DNA from: Intoshia linei
Lineage: Eukaryota; Orthonectida; Rhopaluridae
Assembly (NCBI GenBank): GCA_001642005.1
Contig: LWCA01000057.1
Coordinates: 1-64,000 of the forward strand
Length of the DNA stretch: 64,000 bases
Direction of reading: 5' to 3'
Shown piece after piece: positions 1 through 12,989 of the stretch. Under the pieces are notes generated by a model. That model saw only the letters and a program-made list of their open reading frames with translations, was not told where the DNA came from and did no database searches. Each line of letters starts with the position of its first letter. Position 1 is the first letter of the stretch. Position numbers and translations under genes: made by a program.

Positions 1-678
1 ATTATCCACAAGATGGTATTATTTTTATGCAGATGTATTTTTCAGTGTTGTCTAATGTTATAATTCATATTAATTTAAACACATGTAGATTAATGTTTGA
101 TTCTTATATTTTTTATCGTGTTTTTTTTTATTTCAGGAAAGCGACTGAGATTGGAGAAAGAACTGGAAAAATTGGTATATTTTGTAATTTTAATTCTCAT
201 GAGGTTTTTGAAAATATATACATCTTTTTTTATATCTGATTTTAAATAGTTACGAATTATTTTAAATTATGTGAGAACCCCAAAATCAAAATTACTATGA
301 TGAATAGAGCTCTAACCCAAGTTATCCCTTAGTTATCTAGCTTTCTTAAAAAATTAAAATGTTGGGAGCCATTTGGCCTCCATTTGACCTCTTTATAAAC
401 TCATTTATGAATCTATCAAAATATTATGGTGTGGAGGAATTATTTTTGATTTTTTTATTCTACCATAAAAAACTTACTCAAACAATATTAATATTTAAGT
501 ACATTTAATTTACATACATTACATGTAGTGTCTTTTATTACATTTTTAAGTTGATATTCCTTTCCACTTCAAACCAATCAATCACCCTTGATCTAAAGTA
601 GTGAATCCGGAGACAATAATTATTCATGTTTAATTAGTCAATCTGTTTGAAAATCACCGTTTTACAAATAATTTTAAG
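1..678 (+). other. 5' edge, probable upstream claspin intron/exon
   Basis: No full gene is visible. Positions 137-174 sit between a good acceptor (tttatttcag) and a donor (gtatat), and positions 1-15 end at another donor (gtatta), so both could be small upstream exons of the claspin gene. In the frame that joins 137-174 to the next exon (679) the phases agree, but another frame gives a more typical charged helix, so the joining is unresolved. The rest is AT-rich intron-like sequence. Confidence 0.35.
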
Positions 679-3600
679 CTTCCTTGTCGATATTGAAAAA
701 AGATCTTTCTGTGGAAATACAAAAAAAGAGAGAAGAATTGTACAACATTAAGTGTACAGATTACGCCCGTATGAATCCCATGGAGTTTCAAGACGAAGAA
801 GAACTTTTGGCCTTGTCTAGTGATGAAGATTTTAACCCTGAATCAATTACAAAATCAAATTCTATTTCTGACCTGGAAGATGAATCCAATGAATCTGTTG
901 AAGATGGTTTTTGATTAAATTTAAAATAATTTTTATTTTAATAGATAGTAAAGTGACTGACTTTTCATGTGTTAGTTTATTTGCAGCTCAGAAAAAAAAT
1001 GAAAATCCTGTATATGATGATAGCGTCTATTTGAAAGAAGCTGTCTCTAATTTGGTAATATTTCTGTTTCTAAAATTTTTCTAGTTTTTCCAATTTTTCG
1101 TTATTAATGAGCTAATAGAAAAAGTGCAGATATATAAAGACAGACAAAAGCTGATTTTTTGATAACCTTCATCTAAAATTTAGATTCTAAATGAAAAATT
1201 ACTACGGATGAGTCTACATAGATTATCCTACTTGTTGTCTTTATAACGGGAGAAACGATAAAAAGATTTTTATATATTTTTTGTAAAATTAATTATGAAC
1301 ATATTTTATGAAATGTAAATTTTATTCGGGTCTTTGTATTTTTATGTATTATGATTGACTACTCATGATTTATATATTAGAAATGTCAAATTGATGGAAT
1401 GGATGGAGAATTTTGTTTAGAAAGAGAAAATGAAAAACCTTTTAGCCAAAGTTTAGAAGATGGTTCATTTAAAACCAAATTGTTGCGTAAGAAATAAAAA
1501 TCTTTGATTAAATTTTCTAATTAGAAATCAATGATTCTTGTAATGTTATTTTGGAAGATAATTCGAAATTTATACCAGAATTGTGTTCCGGTTTATTTGA
1601 TTTAGACCCTTCTCAGTAAATTTTAAAAATTCTTACTTTATTTGTATATTTATAGATCTGATGAATCAGTTTCATCTACTTTTACGAAATCGCACTCAGA
1701 ATCATGTGTTAATTATGAAAGTAATTTTTAATATATTTTTATAGGTTTTAACATTGACTATAAATACATTTTTATTTATGTTAGAATACCGACAATTTAA
1801 AGAAAACCATATTGAAGACTCTAATGATTCAAACATTTTGAACAAAATTGAATCTAATAGAAGGTATTGTATTTTTTTCATTTAAAAAATTTTTTTAAAT
1901 TTATTATCTAGGAAAAATGATTTTATGGATAATGAAGCTGAATTGTCAGGTATGTTATTTTTTTATTTTTTATTTACATACATTAACATTTTAATTTTTT
2001 AGGTAGCGATCACAATGATGATATGGAAGATTGTGAATTTGGAGATGATTATTATGAATCTGATGAAATTACTGAAGACTTACCCTCTCAAAATAAAATT
2101 AAATCTCAAATAGACAAGGTTCACGTGTAATTTAAGAATTTTTATTTATATTATCAAATTTACCTTTCAGAAAAATTATGAAAGACGTTGATGATGATAA
2201 AATTGATAAGATTAAAGAAATGTTGCATATAAATGAGGATGGTACAATTGGTTCTAAACGTGTACGTAAATTTAAATGGAAATATTCTGAAAATGGTATT
2301 TTATTTATATAATCCTAATCGTTTTTCTAACTAAATTGGTTGAAACGTTTATTGGGAATAGGGGAAATTACGAGTGCTTTAGTGGTCCGCGATAAATTTT
2401 ATAATTTATTACCGACCCGTGACGAAAAAGTGTAGTAATGGATTAATTTACTGGATTAATCATTACTGAAGGAAAAAATGTTACCATGCTAGGTAGAAAT
2501 GCTTGCATAATTACATGAACATGTATGTATTTAAAATTTAAAATCTAGTTTCTTTTGCAATTCCTTAAAATCTGACAGTTGGCACGTTTTCTTTTGTCTA
2601 AAATTAAAAGTTAAATTATAAGTAAAATTTTAAATCGACCATAGATTGGAGGCACGTGCAGTCAGTAAATAAAAATATGAATGATTGAAATCAATCGAAT
2701 ATCAAGAGATTCGTGTTTTCATATATATTGACATTTTGCTTTTCACTTGTAAATTAATATTAAATTATTAAACTGTAAGTTGACTGTTTTGTACTACGTA
2801 CAAACAGCACCTAACTTTGCCGAGGGGGACTTTTTTTTAATTTTACCAAAATAATAAATTAAATAAGAAAATCTAACTTAAAATGCGACTATATACTATT
2901 ATCAATCCTTTATTTACTTTAAAGCAGGACTTCCCAACCTGGTCATATCGCCCACCTCTGGACGATTTTTAAATTTCAACGTTGCTATAAATCCTTTTGT
3001 AAAGCCTATAAATTTATTTTCTTTTGGCAATGTAATGTCTAAAACGTAATGTCAAGCTTTACATTAAATTTTAATTACAAAAAACTTCCTTATTTATTAA
3101 AAATTTTTAGTTTTTAAATAGATTATTCTACAGGTGGGCAATAAAAAATTATATCACCATAAAAATGCAACAAGTGGGCGATGCATGAAAAAAGATGATG
3201 CAGCCCTGATTTATAGGAATGGTTCCCAAACTTGTTTTACGTGGACCCGTTCTATTACATTACTTTTAATTTTAAGTGAATTATACCACCTTAATTTTAT
3301 TTTGTTAACATTTTTGTAAAGAATTTTAAAAACAATTAACCTTAATTAAAGATGATATATATTCAGTATCTGCTTTAGATGTCAAAAATATCAATTTTTT
3401 ATCAATAATTAACGGAATCAACACTTTAGAAACATATTTCGGATAAATTTTAACCAACATTGCAAAGCATTGTAATAAATATAAAAAATTTTGAAAATTA
3501 AAAATTGCGTACCAATAAAAAAAATTCCGAAGATATGAATTATATAGTGTTTCACCCATATTTCTTTATTGGAAATGTGTAGACGTTCAATGTCAATTTT

Positions 3601-5858
3601 TCGAAATAAAAAAAAATGAATACCAAAGTTCTTTTTTGACCGTGAAGGCGTGACTTTATCAGATTAAAATTTTTTGTGTGTTAACTGGATATACCTGTAT
3701 CATCTGTAATTTTTTAAACAAGACTTATTTTCTTAAATGAACTGGACCAGACAAACAAACAGACATACTTTTTTAACTAAATTCTTACTTATATAATATG
3801 CTACGCAATATTTGTATATATGTATGTTCCACAATATTTCAATAACTACCAGTTTTAGAATAATATAAAGTCCACATTTCAATTACAGTTTTTTCCGGGT
3901 GATAATAAGATACATTTCAATCTTTCAATCTCACATCTTACGGGTCAAAAACCCCAATTGTCCTTTTTTTGAAAATCAAACGAGTTGGAGAATTTAAAAA
4001 CATATATACGCTGATACGGATTTTAAAATCATAAACATTATCATAAATTTAAAAAAATTACATCTTCAAGGTCAAAACTACAAATTACCATTTTTTTTAT
4101 GAAAACAGCCCTAGAATTTAAAAAAATTAAAGGTGGTACAGTTGTATTCTGTTACTGAAACAAGTTTGGGAACCACTCCTTTAAAGGATTGATAATAGTG
4201 AATAGTAGGATTTTTAAGTTAGATTTTCAACGTGAATTTATTTTTTAAGTATAATAAAAATGTGCTCTCGGCAGAGCTAGGTCCTGTTTGTACGTAGTAT
4301 AGCGTAAATTTATTTTTTTGTATAATAAAAATGTGCCTTCGGCAGAGCTAGGTGCTGTTTGTACGTAGTACATAACATTCAACTCAGTTACTTTATATAA
4401 GTAAGGAGTAAAATGATAAAATTCAAATAAATTTCAACTTCAGAAATTTGCATCTTCCTGATCAAACGCATGTTATCATACATCAGAGGTCGGCAACCTT
4501 TTGCGTCTCTTGTCACTTTTTTATATTCTTTATAGACATTGTCTAATTGTATGTTTATATTATTATAAAAAAATTATATGGGTCCCGTTGTTGAAAATTT
4601 ACACATGATACATTTCAATTTTAACTTAAGAGAAAGGGTTTTATTATATTCAACAAAATAATATCAAGGCCGATCTGAAAATTCAGACTTGAAATGAATA
4701 TAATGAGCCAATTATAGTAGAAAATGTTAGAACAGTGTTTAAAGATTGAAAAATTTAAAAATAAATAATTTATTCAAAGGACCATCAAAATTATTCTGTG
4801 TGCCACTGGTTGCCGACCCCTGTCATACAGTATCGTGAAATACAAATGTATTTTATTTATATTAAATGGTAACTTACCATTGGTAAGTGTATGTTAACTA
4901 GAAATGGATCCATTGAAATTTTTATTTCTTTAATGAGTTCACGCCGAGCGGCGATACTGAAGCTTTTTTATAAATTTTAACTAATCCCATGTGTTTTAAT
5001 GATTATTTTCTGATTCCCATGTAAAAGGAATGTTTATATTTTGTGAATTGTAGTAACAGTGTGATATTGTTTTTAAGAATCTCGAATAAAACATCTGGTG
5101 GTATATCTGAAAGTTATTCCCCGTCTGATTTTTATTTCAAATTGTAAACTTAGCCCCAGAAAAGGATGTAATCATTGTTATTACTGATTATTAAATTTTA
5201 GAGAATGCTAATTTTGCATTGGCACATAAAGACGGATTTGATGAACCACCTCCAAAGGATAATGTAAATTCATTAGAAATTTCTGACGATACATTGTCAA
5301 ATAGCGTATGGCGGAAAGAATGTTTAAAACGCAAAAGAATGATGGATAAGGTTTCGATTTTATTGATTATGTAACATATTTTATGTATTAATTAATATTA
5401 ATTTGAATTATTGGAATTATTTGAATTATTGATATGACATAGCAATAGGATGAGTATAATTATTTGAATAAAAAAATCGGATTAAATGTCTATCGAGTAT
5501 TGATAATTTATTGTTTAGAATATGAATTCGACGCAATTGGACCATAAAAGTTTACTTGGAAAAGGATTATCGTTTATAAAAAATGGAAAAATAAATAGAA
5601 ATACCATAAATATTCGAAACAATGTAATGCATTTTTATAATGTTAATTAAATTTTAGATTTCTGGAGACGATTCTAGTAAAAAGTACAACAAATCTTCAA
5701 TATTATCCAACATTCTGAATCATAACGAATTGGTAGAGTCTACCAAAAGTGCATCAGTATCTTCTTTACCAAAGCATTACATTAATCAAGTTTCCTCAAA
5801 TACCTCTTCATCAAAATCTCGGAAAAATTTTGTTTTTGAATCAATCAAAAAGCATTAG
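679..5858 (+). CDS. CLSPN: Claspin (3' part of gene, 12 exons seen)
   Basis: Adaptor protein of the replication checkpoint; in animals it travels with forks and presents phosphorylated motifs to the kinase Chk1. Exons with agreeing phases: 679-906, 987-1054, 1381-1486, 1525-1615, 1656-1720, 1785-1863, 1912-1949, 2003-2126, 2171-2295, 5202-5350, 5519-5623, 5658-5858 (TAG). The N-terminal part is acidic. Exon 1525 encodes one Chk1-binding-type motif (ELCSGLFD). Exons 2003-2295 encode SQIDKVHVKIM, then GSKRVRKFKWK, matching the conserved C-terminal claspin block; WRKE, HKSLLGK and SRKNFVFESI near the end match the family in the same order. The 2.9-kb intron after 2295 holds two mobile elements. 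The 5' end lies outside the window or in unresolved upstream exons; the first exon has no credible ATG. Confidence 0.85.
2778..4384. repeat. Long inverted-repeat-ended copy of the CTCTGCCGAGGGC family
   Basis: The left end carries gtactacgtacaaacagc followed by a ctttgccgag motif and about 100 bp ending near gattgata/tatcaatc. The right end (about 4190-4384) repeats this in reverse complement, ending ggtgctgtttgtacgtagta. The ends are therefore long terminal inverted repeats. The right end holds a tandem duplication of about 70 bp. No transposase is visible inside. It includes the shared block 'gaccgtgaaggcgt' near 3640 and a second inserted repeat near 2931-3220. It lies wholly inside a claspin intron. 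Confidence 0.7.
4484..4822. mobile_element. Non-autonomous hAT element (MITE), 339 bp
   Basis: Terminal inverted repeats CAGAGGTCGGCAACC and (reverse complement of the other end) CAGGGGTCGGCAACC match at 14 of 15 positions. Flanking 8-bp duplications tcatacat / tcatacag match at 7 of 8. No coding capacity. It sits in the large claspin intron. TIR sequence and 8-bp duplication are typical of hAT elements. Confidence 0.88.
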
Positions 5859-7016
5859 TAATTTTGATAATTTGCATTGTGTAATATAATATTTAAATCA
5901 ATAATTTTAATTAAAATTGCTCATAATTTTAAATTTTAATTAAATTAAATTGTATTATCAATTGACTTGATTTTAATTATTGAATTTTTTCAGAATTGTT
6001 AATTTAAAAGTGTAAAATTCTTCACCTGCGGTCAGTTATCTAATGTAATTTTGACGTGTATAAATTACCGGAGACGTTTTAATTTGTTTCAATATGCGAC
6101 AAGTGTTTTGAAAATGACTTGGTGCAATACCAGCTGTAGGGTAATAATTTGCAAGTATTTGCAGAATCATGTCAATTCTGCTTTACTATTTCGTGAAGCA
6201 TCTGCAATTGGTTTTGCATTCAAATCAAATATTTGCGATTAATCTATAGGTACGTTATCTGCTACTTTATAAAAATGTATACAATTGCCGTTATAAGAGA
6301 TTCTTTGGAGATAAATTAAATATATTTATCAGTGACGACGCCGACACTGTTTACCATCATTCGAAAAATTTAATTTGTGCATGACTCGTATGCGATGTTT
6401 ACAATGTAATAAAATTTCGTGGTGAAATAACTAAGGTATTTTATTACAGCATTTATACCTACATATCAGAGTGCAACAATTCAATACATTCGGAATGCGT
6501 AATTTTATATTGTACGTTCGTAATTAGTTTACATGATTAAATTAAACCAGGTCACCACACTCTAATTTATATTTGCGTTTTTTCCGCATACAGCCTTATA
6601 TTATTCGTATTCCGATTACAATTTGTCTGTGTATATACACTTTAGTTATCCAATTTTTACAACTAATTCTCATCTCATCTCTGGTATTTCTACTAAAATG
6701 ATACACTTTTGTTTGTTTTTCAATTTTCATTAACGCTAATGTTTACATGATAAAATCAATTTTGAGACATTTTAATTTATAGGCGTGGTTATTCAGTTTA
6801 TATACTAATGATCAATACATTTTACTCCTATAAATAATGTACATCACCACTTCACTAGCAGATGGCCACGTATTATTTACATATTATGTAGCTTAGCCAA
6901 TCATAGATTTAAGATGATACCGTTAAAATTATGTTATTATTGTTACACAAATTTTGGATAATCATTCTATACATATTGTAATTTTTTGTAAATCAAATCT
7001 ACGTTAAATAATAACA
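5859..7016. other. Intergenic and 5' region of the zinc-finger gene
   Basis: No gene or repeat was recognised. It lies between the claspin stop and the next ATG on the same strand and presumably contains the 5' leader and promoter of the zinc-finger gene. A 63-codon open frame at 6051-6242 has no ATG start and no recognisable product. Confidence 0.5.
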
Positions 7017-8567
7017 ATGACAAACAGTGGTTTTTTGATTAGCGATATAATGAGGAAACAAGTTAATAAATTGAACAAACCAATTCCAAACGATTTATCT
7101 AAAGGAAATGATGGCATGTCCTCTGGTATTTTGGAAGCGATTTTGAGAAACAATCGACAAATGAGTAATAGAATTGATGCGCAAAGGGTTAATGAATATT
7201 GGAACCAGTTGGCATATTTCTATGAATTTCAAAAATTGAAATATTATTACAAGATGAATAATGTCAATAATTTTCAAAATATGAGTGGTGTAGGTTTTAA
7301 TTTAATGAATCAACGTGAAAATTTATCAAACGTACAATCCAATTTCTATCCTCAAATGGCCAATAATTATAATTTCAATCATGCTACCTCAAATTCCAAT
7401 TATTTTCACGAAAATTTAAACCCGGAAGAACAAGTGCATTTATTTAATAAATATATAAACGTTAAACCTCAAGATTTAAGAAACAAAATTAAAATTGATT
7501 CTTCAGAATATGATAAAAACGTTCAACAAAATTTACGACGTAAACGCAAGTCTTGTAAAACGCAGAGATACAATCGTAAAAATAGTTTTGTTCAAAATGA
7601 AAAAGATTCTTTACCTCTTTCAGGACTCTATATCATTGACCCAATAAATTTAAAAACAATAACCTCCCCTCAATCAGACGGCAATAATTTTATGAAACCT
7701 CACCAATTTATCAATAAAAGCAAATCTGTTGAATTATCAAATCCATTTTCCAGTACTTTAAATTCCTCTCATAAAAAAACTATTTCAGAGGGCGAAGTTG
7801 GGAAAAGTCCCGTTAAAAAGTTTTCACCTAAAAAAAGACTTTTAGACTCAAGCAGTCTATTGAATGGCAGTTTACCTAAAAAACAGAAATGTGTTGATGA
7901 GGATTTACAAAATACTGACATTTCTGAAGAATGGAACGCTATTGATGTTTCTGTTGAGGCCAGAAAGAAATTGGAAAAAATTAAAAATACTATTGGAGAT
8001 TTTATTTGTAAATTATGTACTGTTAAATATGAAGATGCCTTCAAGTTGGCTAAACATCGCTGTCCCAGAATTGCTTATATGGTAAATTTTTTATTTTCAT
8101 TTTCATTTCAGTTTTTTTTATTCTTTTATAATTTTTATTTTAATTATTATTTTGTTAATTTCACAATTTAGGAATACAAATGTCCAGAATGTACTAAGCA
8201 ATTTAATAGCCCGGCAAATTTAGCATCTCATCGAAGGTGGCACAAACCCATTCCGCATAAAGTGTTCAAAAAATACCTCAAACCCAATTTGTGTAATTTT
8301 TGTCAACATACCTTTAAAAGCACATCAGACTTACTCAAACATAAAGTCGAAATGCATGGATTTCAAGAATCCGATTCAGTTTCATTCAATGAACCAAAAA
8401 CTCTTAAACCTGCACAATTGTTCAAATCACAGGATGATAATTCCAAAAATTTCTACAATATCGATAAAGACATGAAATTTTTATCAAATATTGACCTAAA
8501 ACTTAACTTTCCATCAAATTGCACACAAGATATTTCAAAATCACAACAAATAGACGTTGTCAATTAA
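7017..8567 (+). CDS. INSM1: INSM/nerfin-type zinc-finger transcription factor
   Basis: Two exons, 7017-8081 and 8172-8567, give a 486-residue protein. Fingers: atypical C2HC finger with C331, C334, H347, C349 ([10 protein letters not shown]); C2H2 finger C359-H379 containing [14 protein letters not shown], almost invariant in INSM1/nerfin-1/EGL-46 proteins; C2H2 finger C396-H417. The intron falls exactly between the first two fingers. The first 325 residues are Asn/Ser-rich and low complexity. The start MTNSGFLI resembles the SNAG repressor tail (usually MPRGFLVKR) only at GFL, so co-repressor binding may be weakened. Family members are nuclear regulators of neuronal and endocrine differentiation. 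Start chosen as the first ATG of the open frame. The family call is firm; the specific paralogue is not. Confidence 0.88.
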
Positions 8568-10247
8568 TTTAAATACATATATCTGTTAATTTTATTATTT
8601 GGTATTTTTATGTATATGGTATTGACCCAATGGGCAGATTGTTTCATTTTTATATTTTTCGGCTTTTTATGCATTTATTTATCTGTAATGTTTCATTTAT
8701 ATACGTGCATTTTTAAAATACTGTTTCCACCTGCCTAGTCGAACCATTATCATAAAAAATTTGTTACATGATTGCGGAACTATTTTATATTAGTCATCTG
8801 CACTCACATCTGTTTTAACATGTAGGATATTTCTGCACCAACATTAAAAATCGAAATGTAAACAACAATCTTATTCTTTGATGCTATACTGGTCAATTAC
8901 CAGTAATACTCTTTTAATGTTTATATTTAATACACAATCAGTGCATTATAGCTGTTGCTAATTTGGTATTTTCTTTAATCCTTTTTAATCCAGGATATTA
9001 CAACCGGAAACCTATTCAAAGCAATATATTGCATTTAAAGATTAGAGATATATCAAAGATTAAATTTTACCAGATTTGCTATTAGCTGAAATTATGAACA
9101 TGACAGATCAAAGGAAATATAATAAGATATGCTCATCGTTTTTCTTTTGTAAAATTAGTTTTATTATTCTAGAAAAAAAATTGATAATTTTAATAAAATT
9201 AGTGACTCACACAACTAAACATGAATGTAAACAATACAAGTGCAAATAGGGGCAAATTTATCAGATAGCTGTTTTTCAAATTTGTGTATTTTTACATGTT
9301 ATGAAATTATTGTAATCAATTGTACAAATATTTTGAAAAATTACTTTGCACGGTTTTAAATGTTGCATTTATTTACTTAATTTTAAATTTTTGAAATGTT
9401 AATTGTATAAAATATTTTTATGACTTAGAAATTATATATCAAGGGTATAAGACATGCCATTCTTCCGTTAATTTAATTTAAATTTACTGCAAACTCATAA
9501 AATCATAAGCATTATCATAAATGGCACCATCAAAAAATGCATTTTCAAGATCAAAATCCCAGATTACCTTTTTTTTTTAAAAATGAAAATATTTCTAGAA
9601 TTTTAAAAAAAATTACAGCTGATATATTTATATCCAGTGAACACACAAAAAAAATTTCAATCTGAAAAAGTGACGCCTTCACGGTAAAAAAAGCACTTTA
9701 ATATTAATTTTTTTTTATTTAGAAACTATTTTATTAACTATTTTGTAAACCAACAAATTTAAAAGACTTAAGTCCTACAATTAAAAAAAAAATTAATCTG
9801 ATACAGATTAATTCAGTTGAAGCAAAATACAAAATTTCAACCCCAGAAATCTACGCATTCTCAGTGAAAAATAACTTTTAATATATTATCAACCAATATT
9901 TTTCAAATGTTTGGATCAAAATTAAGAATGAAAAAGTAAATACTTATTCTACAATTTAAAAAAAATATGCATTGAACGTCTACACAAATCAAATAAAGAG
10001 ATATGGGTCGAAATCTCATAAATTAATTTCTTCGGTCTTGAACCAAAATTGTTCAAGAATGAAATTGACCAATATCAATCATACATTAACTAAATTTTTT
10101 ACAAATGATGCGTAGTACTATATCCCTAGTCACCTCTCCAAGACCGTGCACAGATCTCGAGTTCAGACTCTGGACTTACAGTTTAAATTTGACACAAAAT
10201 TGTTGATATTAAAAAATATATTTTTTTATTTGAATACTGTTACTGAC

Positions 10248-10964
10248 CAGTGGCGGATCTAAGATTTTCAGCCAGGTGGCGAAATAATCATTGCGAGCTA
10301 AACTCATATAATGTATTTAAATTTGAATTTTTATGAATATATTTCTTTATCTATAATTATAATCCTTACTTATAAAATTTTGCTATGCAATATTTGTTTG
10401 TGTGTGTTACCGTTTATTTCAATAACTACCAGTCTTAGGATTTTATAAAGTCCACCTTTCAATTACAATTTTTTTATTAGGGGTGTTAGCAAAAAAATTT
10501 CAATTTCCAAACTCACATCTTACGGATCAAAAAGCTCAAATGTTTTTTTTTTGAAAATCAAAGGAGTTCGAAAATTTAAAAAAATATATCTTCAGGGCCA
10601 AAACCACAAATTACCTTTTTTTTAATGAAAACAGCCCTAGAATTTAAAAAAATTTACAGGTGGTACAGTTTATCCTGAAACAACTGCATCAAAATCGACA
10701 TTTCGGAAAGTTCTCTTTGGATTATGAACAACGTTAAGTCCGATAATTATCGGACTATAATTGAACTTAAACTGCTGTTAAACTCCGATAAAAAATTAAT
10801 ATACATAAAAAGTTAATAATGATAAGCATAATCCAATAAACGCAATTTGATGGATTCTAAAAATTTTTAATTTTACACAATGTTAATATACAAATTAAAA
10901 TATTGTAGGGTACATTTGTCACGCCAGGGGGTGACCTTCCTGCATTACACCTATATCTTATACT
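10248..10964. mobile_element. Non-autonomous TIR element, 9-bp target duplication, with nested repeat
   Basis: Starts cagtggcggatctaag and is flanked by gttactgac on both sides (10239-10247 and 10965-10973); the identity extends to 13 bp (tactgttactgac). A related 233-bp copy at 52688 also has a 9-bp duplication. A copy of the dispersed repeat family (10365-10672) is inserted in it. TIRs with 9-bp duplications suggest a Mutator-like origin; no transposase is seen. Confidence 0.6.
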
Positions 10965-11296
10965 GTTACTGACATATCAATATATCATATTCAATACGGT
11001 CTTAAATTTGAATTTTTTATACATTTGAATTTATTGAATTTATAAATAACTCATTTACATTTCATTATCATCAATTTCTAAAATTTTAATAATTATAAAT
11101 CAAAATAACATGCAAATTTATAAGGTTTTACATTAAGTATCATGTATCAAATATTTTACTTTGTAAATTTAACATCAAAGTAAATTTTTATTTTACATTT
11201 TTAATTTTTAATTTTTGTAATGTTGATGATGCATGAATCATGATCACACTAAGAATACATTCGTGTAAATTTAATTGTAGAAAATTGTTTGGACTT

Positions 11297-12235
11297 TGTA
11301 CAAACAGCAGCTAGCTCTGCCGAAGGCCGAATTTTTATTAGTTAAGCAATGAGTTTATTTTTCGAAATTGTAGAATGAATATTTTTAATTTTAATCCAAA
11401 AATTTGGAAAAAATTGATTGATAAAATATGAAGTTATTTTTTACTGGGAATGCGTAGATTCCTGTCGTGGAAATTTTATATCTACATGAATGTATATCAA
11501 CTGGAATAAGCTGTATCAGAATAATAATTTTTTAATGTAGGACAGTTAATAATTTCAAATTTTTTGTTTAAAAATAGATACCAAATCAAAAAAGATGAAT
11601 ACCAAAGTGTTTTTTTGATCGTGAAGGCGTCACGTTGTCAGCTTGAAATTTTTTGTATACACACATGTGTTAACTAGATTAACTTGTATCTTCATTTCAT
11701 TTAATATTAATTAGTATTATTTTTTAAAATTATAGCACTGTTTTAATTTTTTAAAAAAATCGTAATCTGGACTTGATAGTGAAAATGCATTTTTTTCAGG
11801 TTGTCATTTATGATAATGCTGTATTCAGAATTTATGTTTTTATAAAATTTTAGGAATTTTATCATTTTTAAAACAAAAGATAATTTGTGGTTTTGAACAG
11901 AAAATGTCCGTTTCTGGGCTTAACTTTATGACAACGTTAATGATTTTAACATTTTAAAACGCGTTCCAAAATTTATGTTTTTTTAAATTTTAGGGCTGAT
12001 TCTACATATTTATAATATCTTAACTGTATTTGTAAATAAGAAGAAATTCTGTTTTTGACACTGAACGACTGAATTTCGTAAAATGAAACTTATATATAAC
12101 ATCATTCGAGAAAAGCTGCATAATAACTTCTTATTAAGAAGTTTGGTGTTTATATTCTACCACAGTTAATTTTTAAAATATACATTAACACACAATCAGA
12201 CATTCAATTTTATATAAGTAAAGGATTTGTTCGTA
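11297..12235. repeat. Dispersed repeat family copy
   Basis: Begins with tttgtacaaacagcagctag and the ctctgccgaagg motif, contains the 'gatcgtgaaggcgtcac' block near 11620, and ends near tatataagtaaaggatt. Internal blocks of roughly 120-150 bp built around 'ttctagggctg...ggtaatttgtggttttg' recur in degraded form. No coding capacity. Confidence 0.55.
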
Positions 12236-12989
12236 GAGCTGAACCTACCAATCTCGAGGCCACCCAAAAATCAAAAATAGACCCTAAAATATATATACGC
12301 AAACGATTCGTAGTTTCATATAGCCCTAGCCACCTCTGCAATACTCTTGACTGGAAATTTTAAATTAGCACACAAAATAATTATGATATTCAAGAAGACA
12401 ATTTTTAATGGTCATTTTGGAAAAATGAGGATCTCGAAGAGGGTATCTGGTATATTATATTAGCTTGAGAACTTGTATTATATTGAAAATTGAAAAGAGA
12501 TTGATGGTTTTTTAATATGATTGCTAGAAAAGAAATTAAGTAATCAAATAAATTTATTTTATAAATTTAATTATATTCTTTTTTATAAATTGTAAGCTTT
12601 AATACATTGAGATTCATTTATAATGGAAATGAGTATTGACCCAAAATTAACTATTTTTCAGAGTTTGATAGTTTATGTGCAATAAACACAATCCACTTTT
12701 ATCAAAGCTTGTAGAGCAGATGTCGTCAATTTACGGTACGTACGATAATTATCGTACTTATCATAGTTAATTTTGAAAAATTTGGCAGATAATTTACAGG
12801 CAAATAAATTATCAATTTATTTATTGATAAACTCTGTAAGTTTCAAGGTTGTGTACCTTTTTAACCCATTGAAACTCTTGTTGTAAAAACAAAGTAAAAT
12901 GAACGCTCATGAAGTACTATTTTACATTTCATGACACAGTGAGTAGCAATAAGGTAATACCGGTAAGATAAAAATTGTATGTTATACAC

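Noticed and set aside
6051-6242. Open frame between claspin and the zinc-finger gene
   Set aside because: No ATG start, no family resemblance, more likely leader or intergenic sequence.
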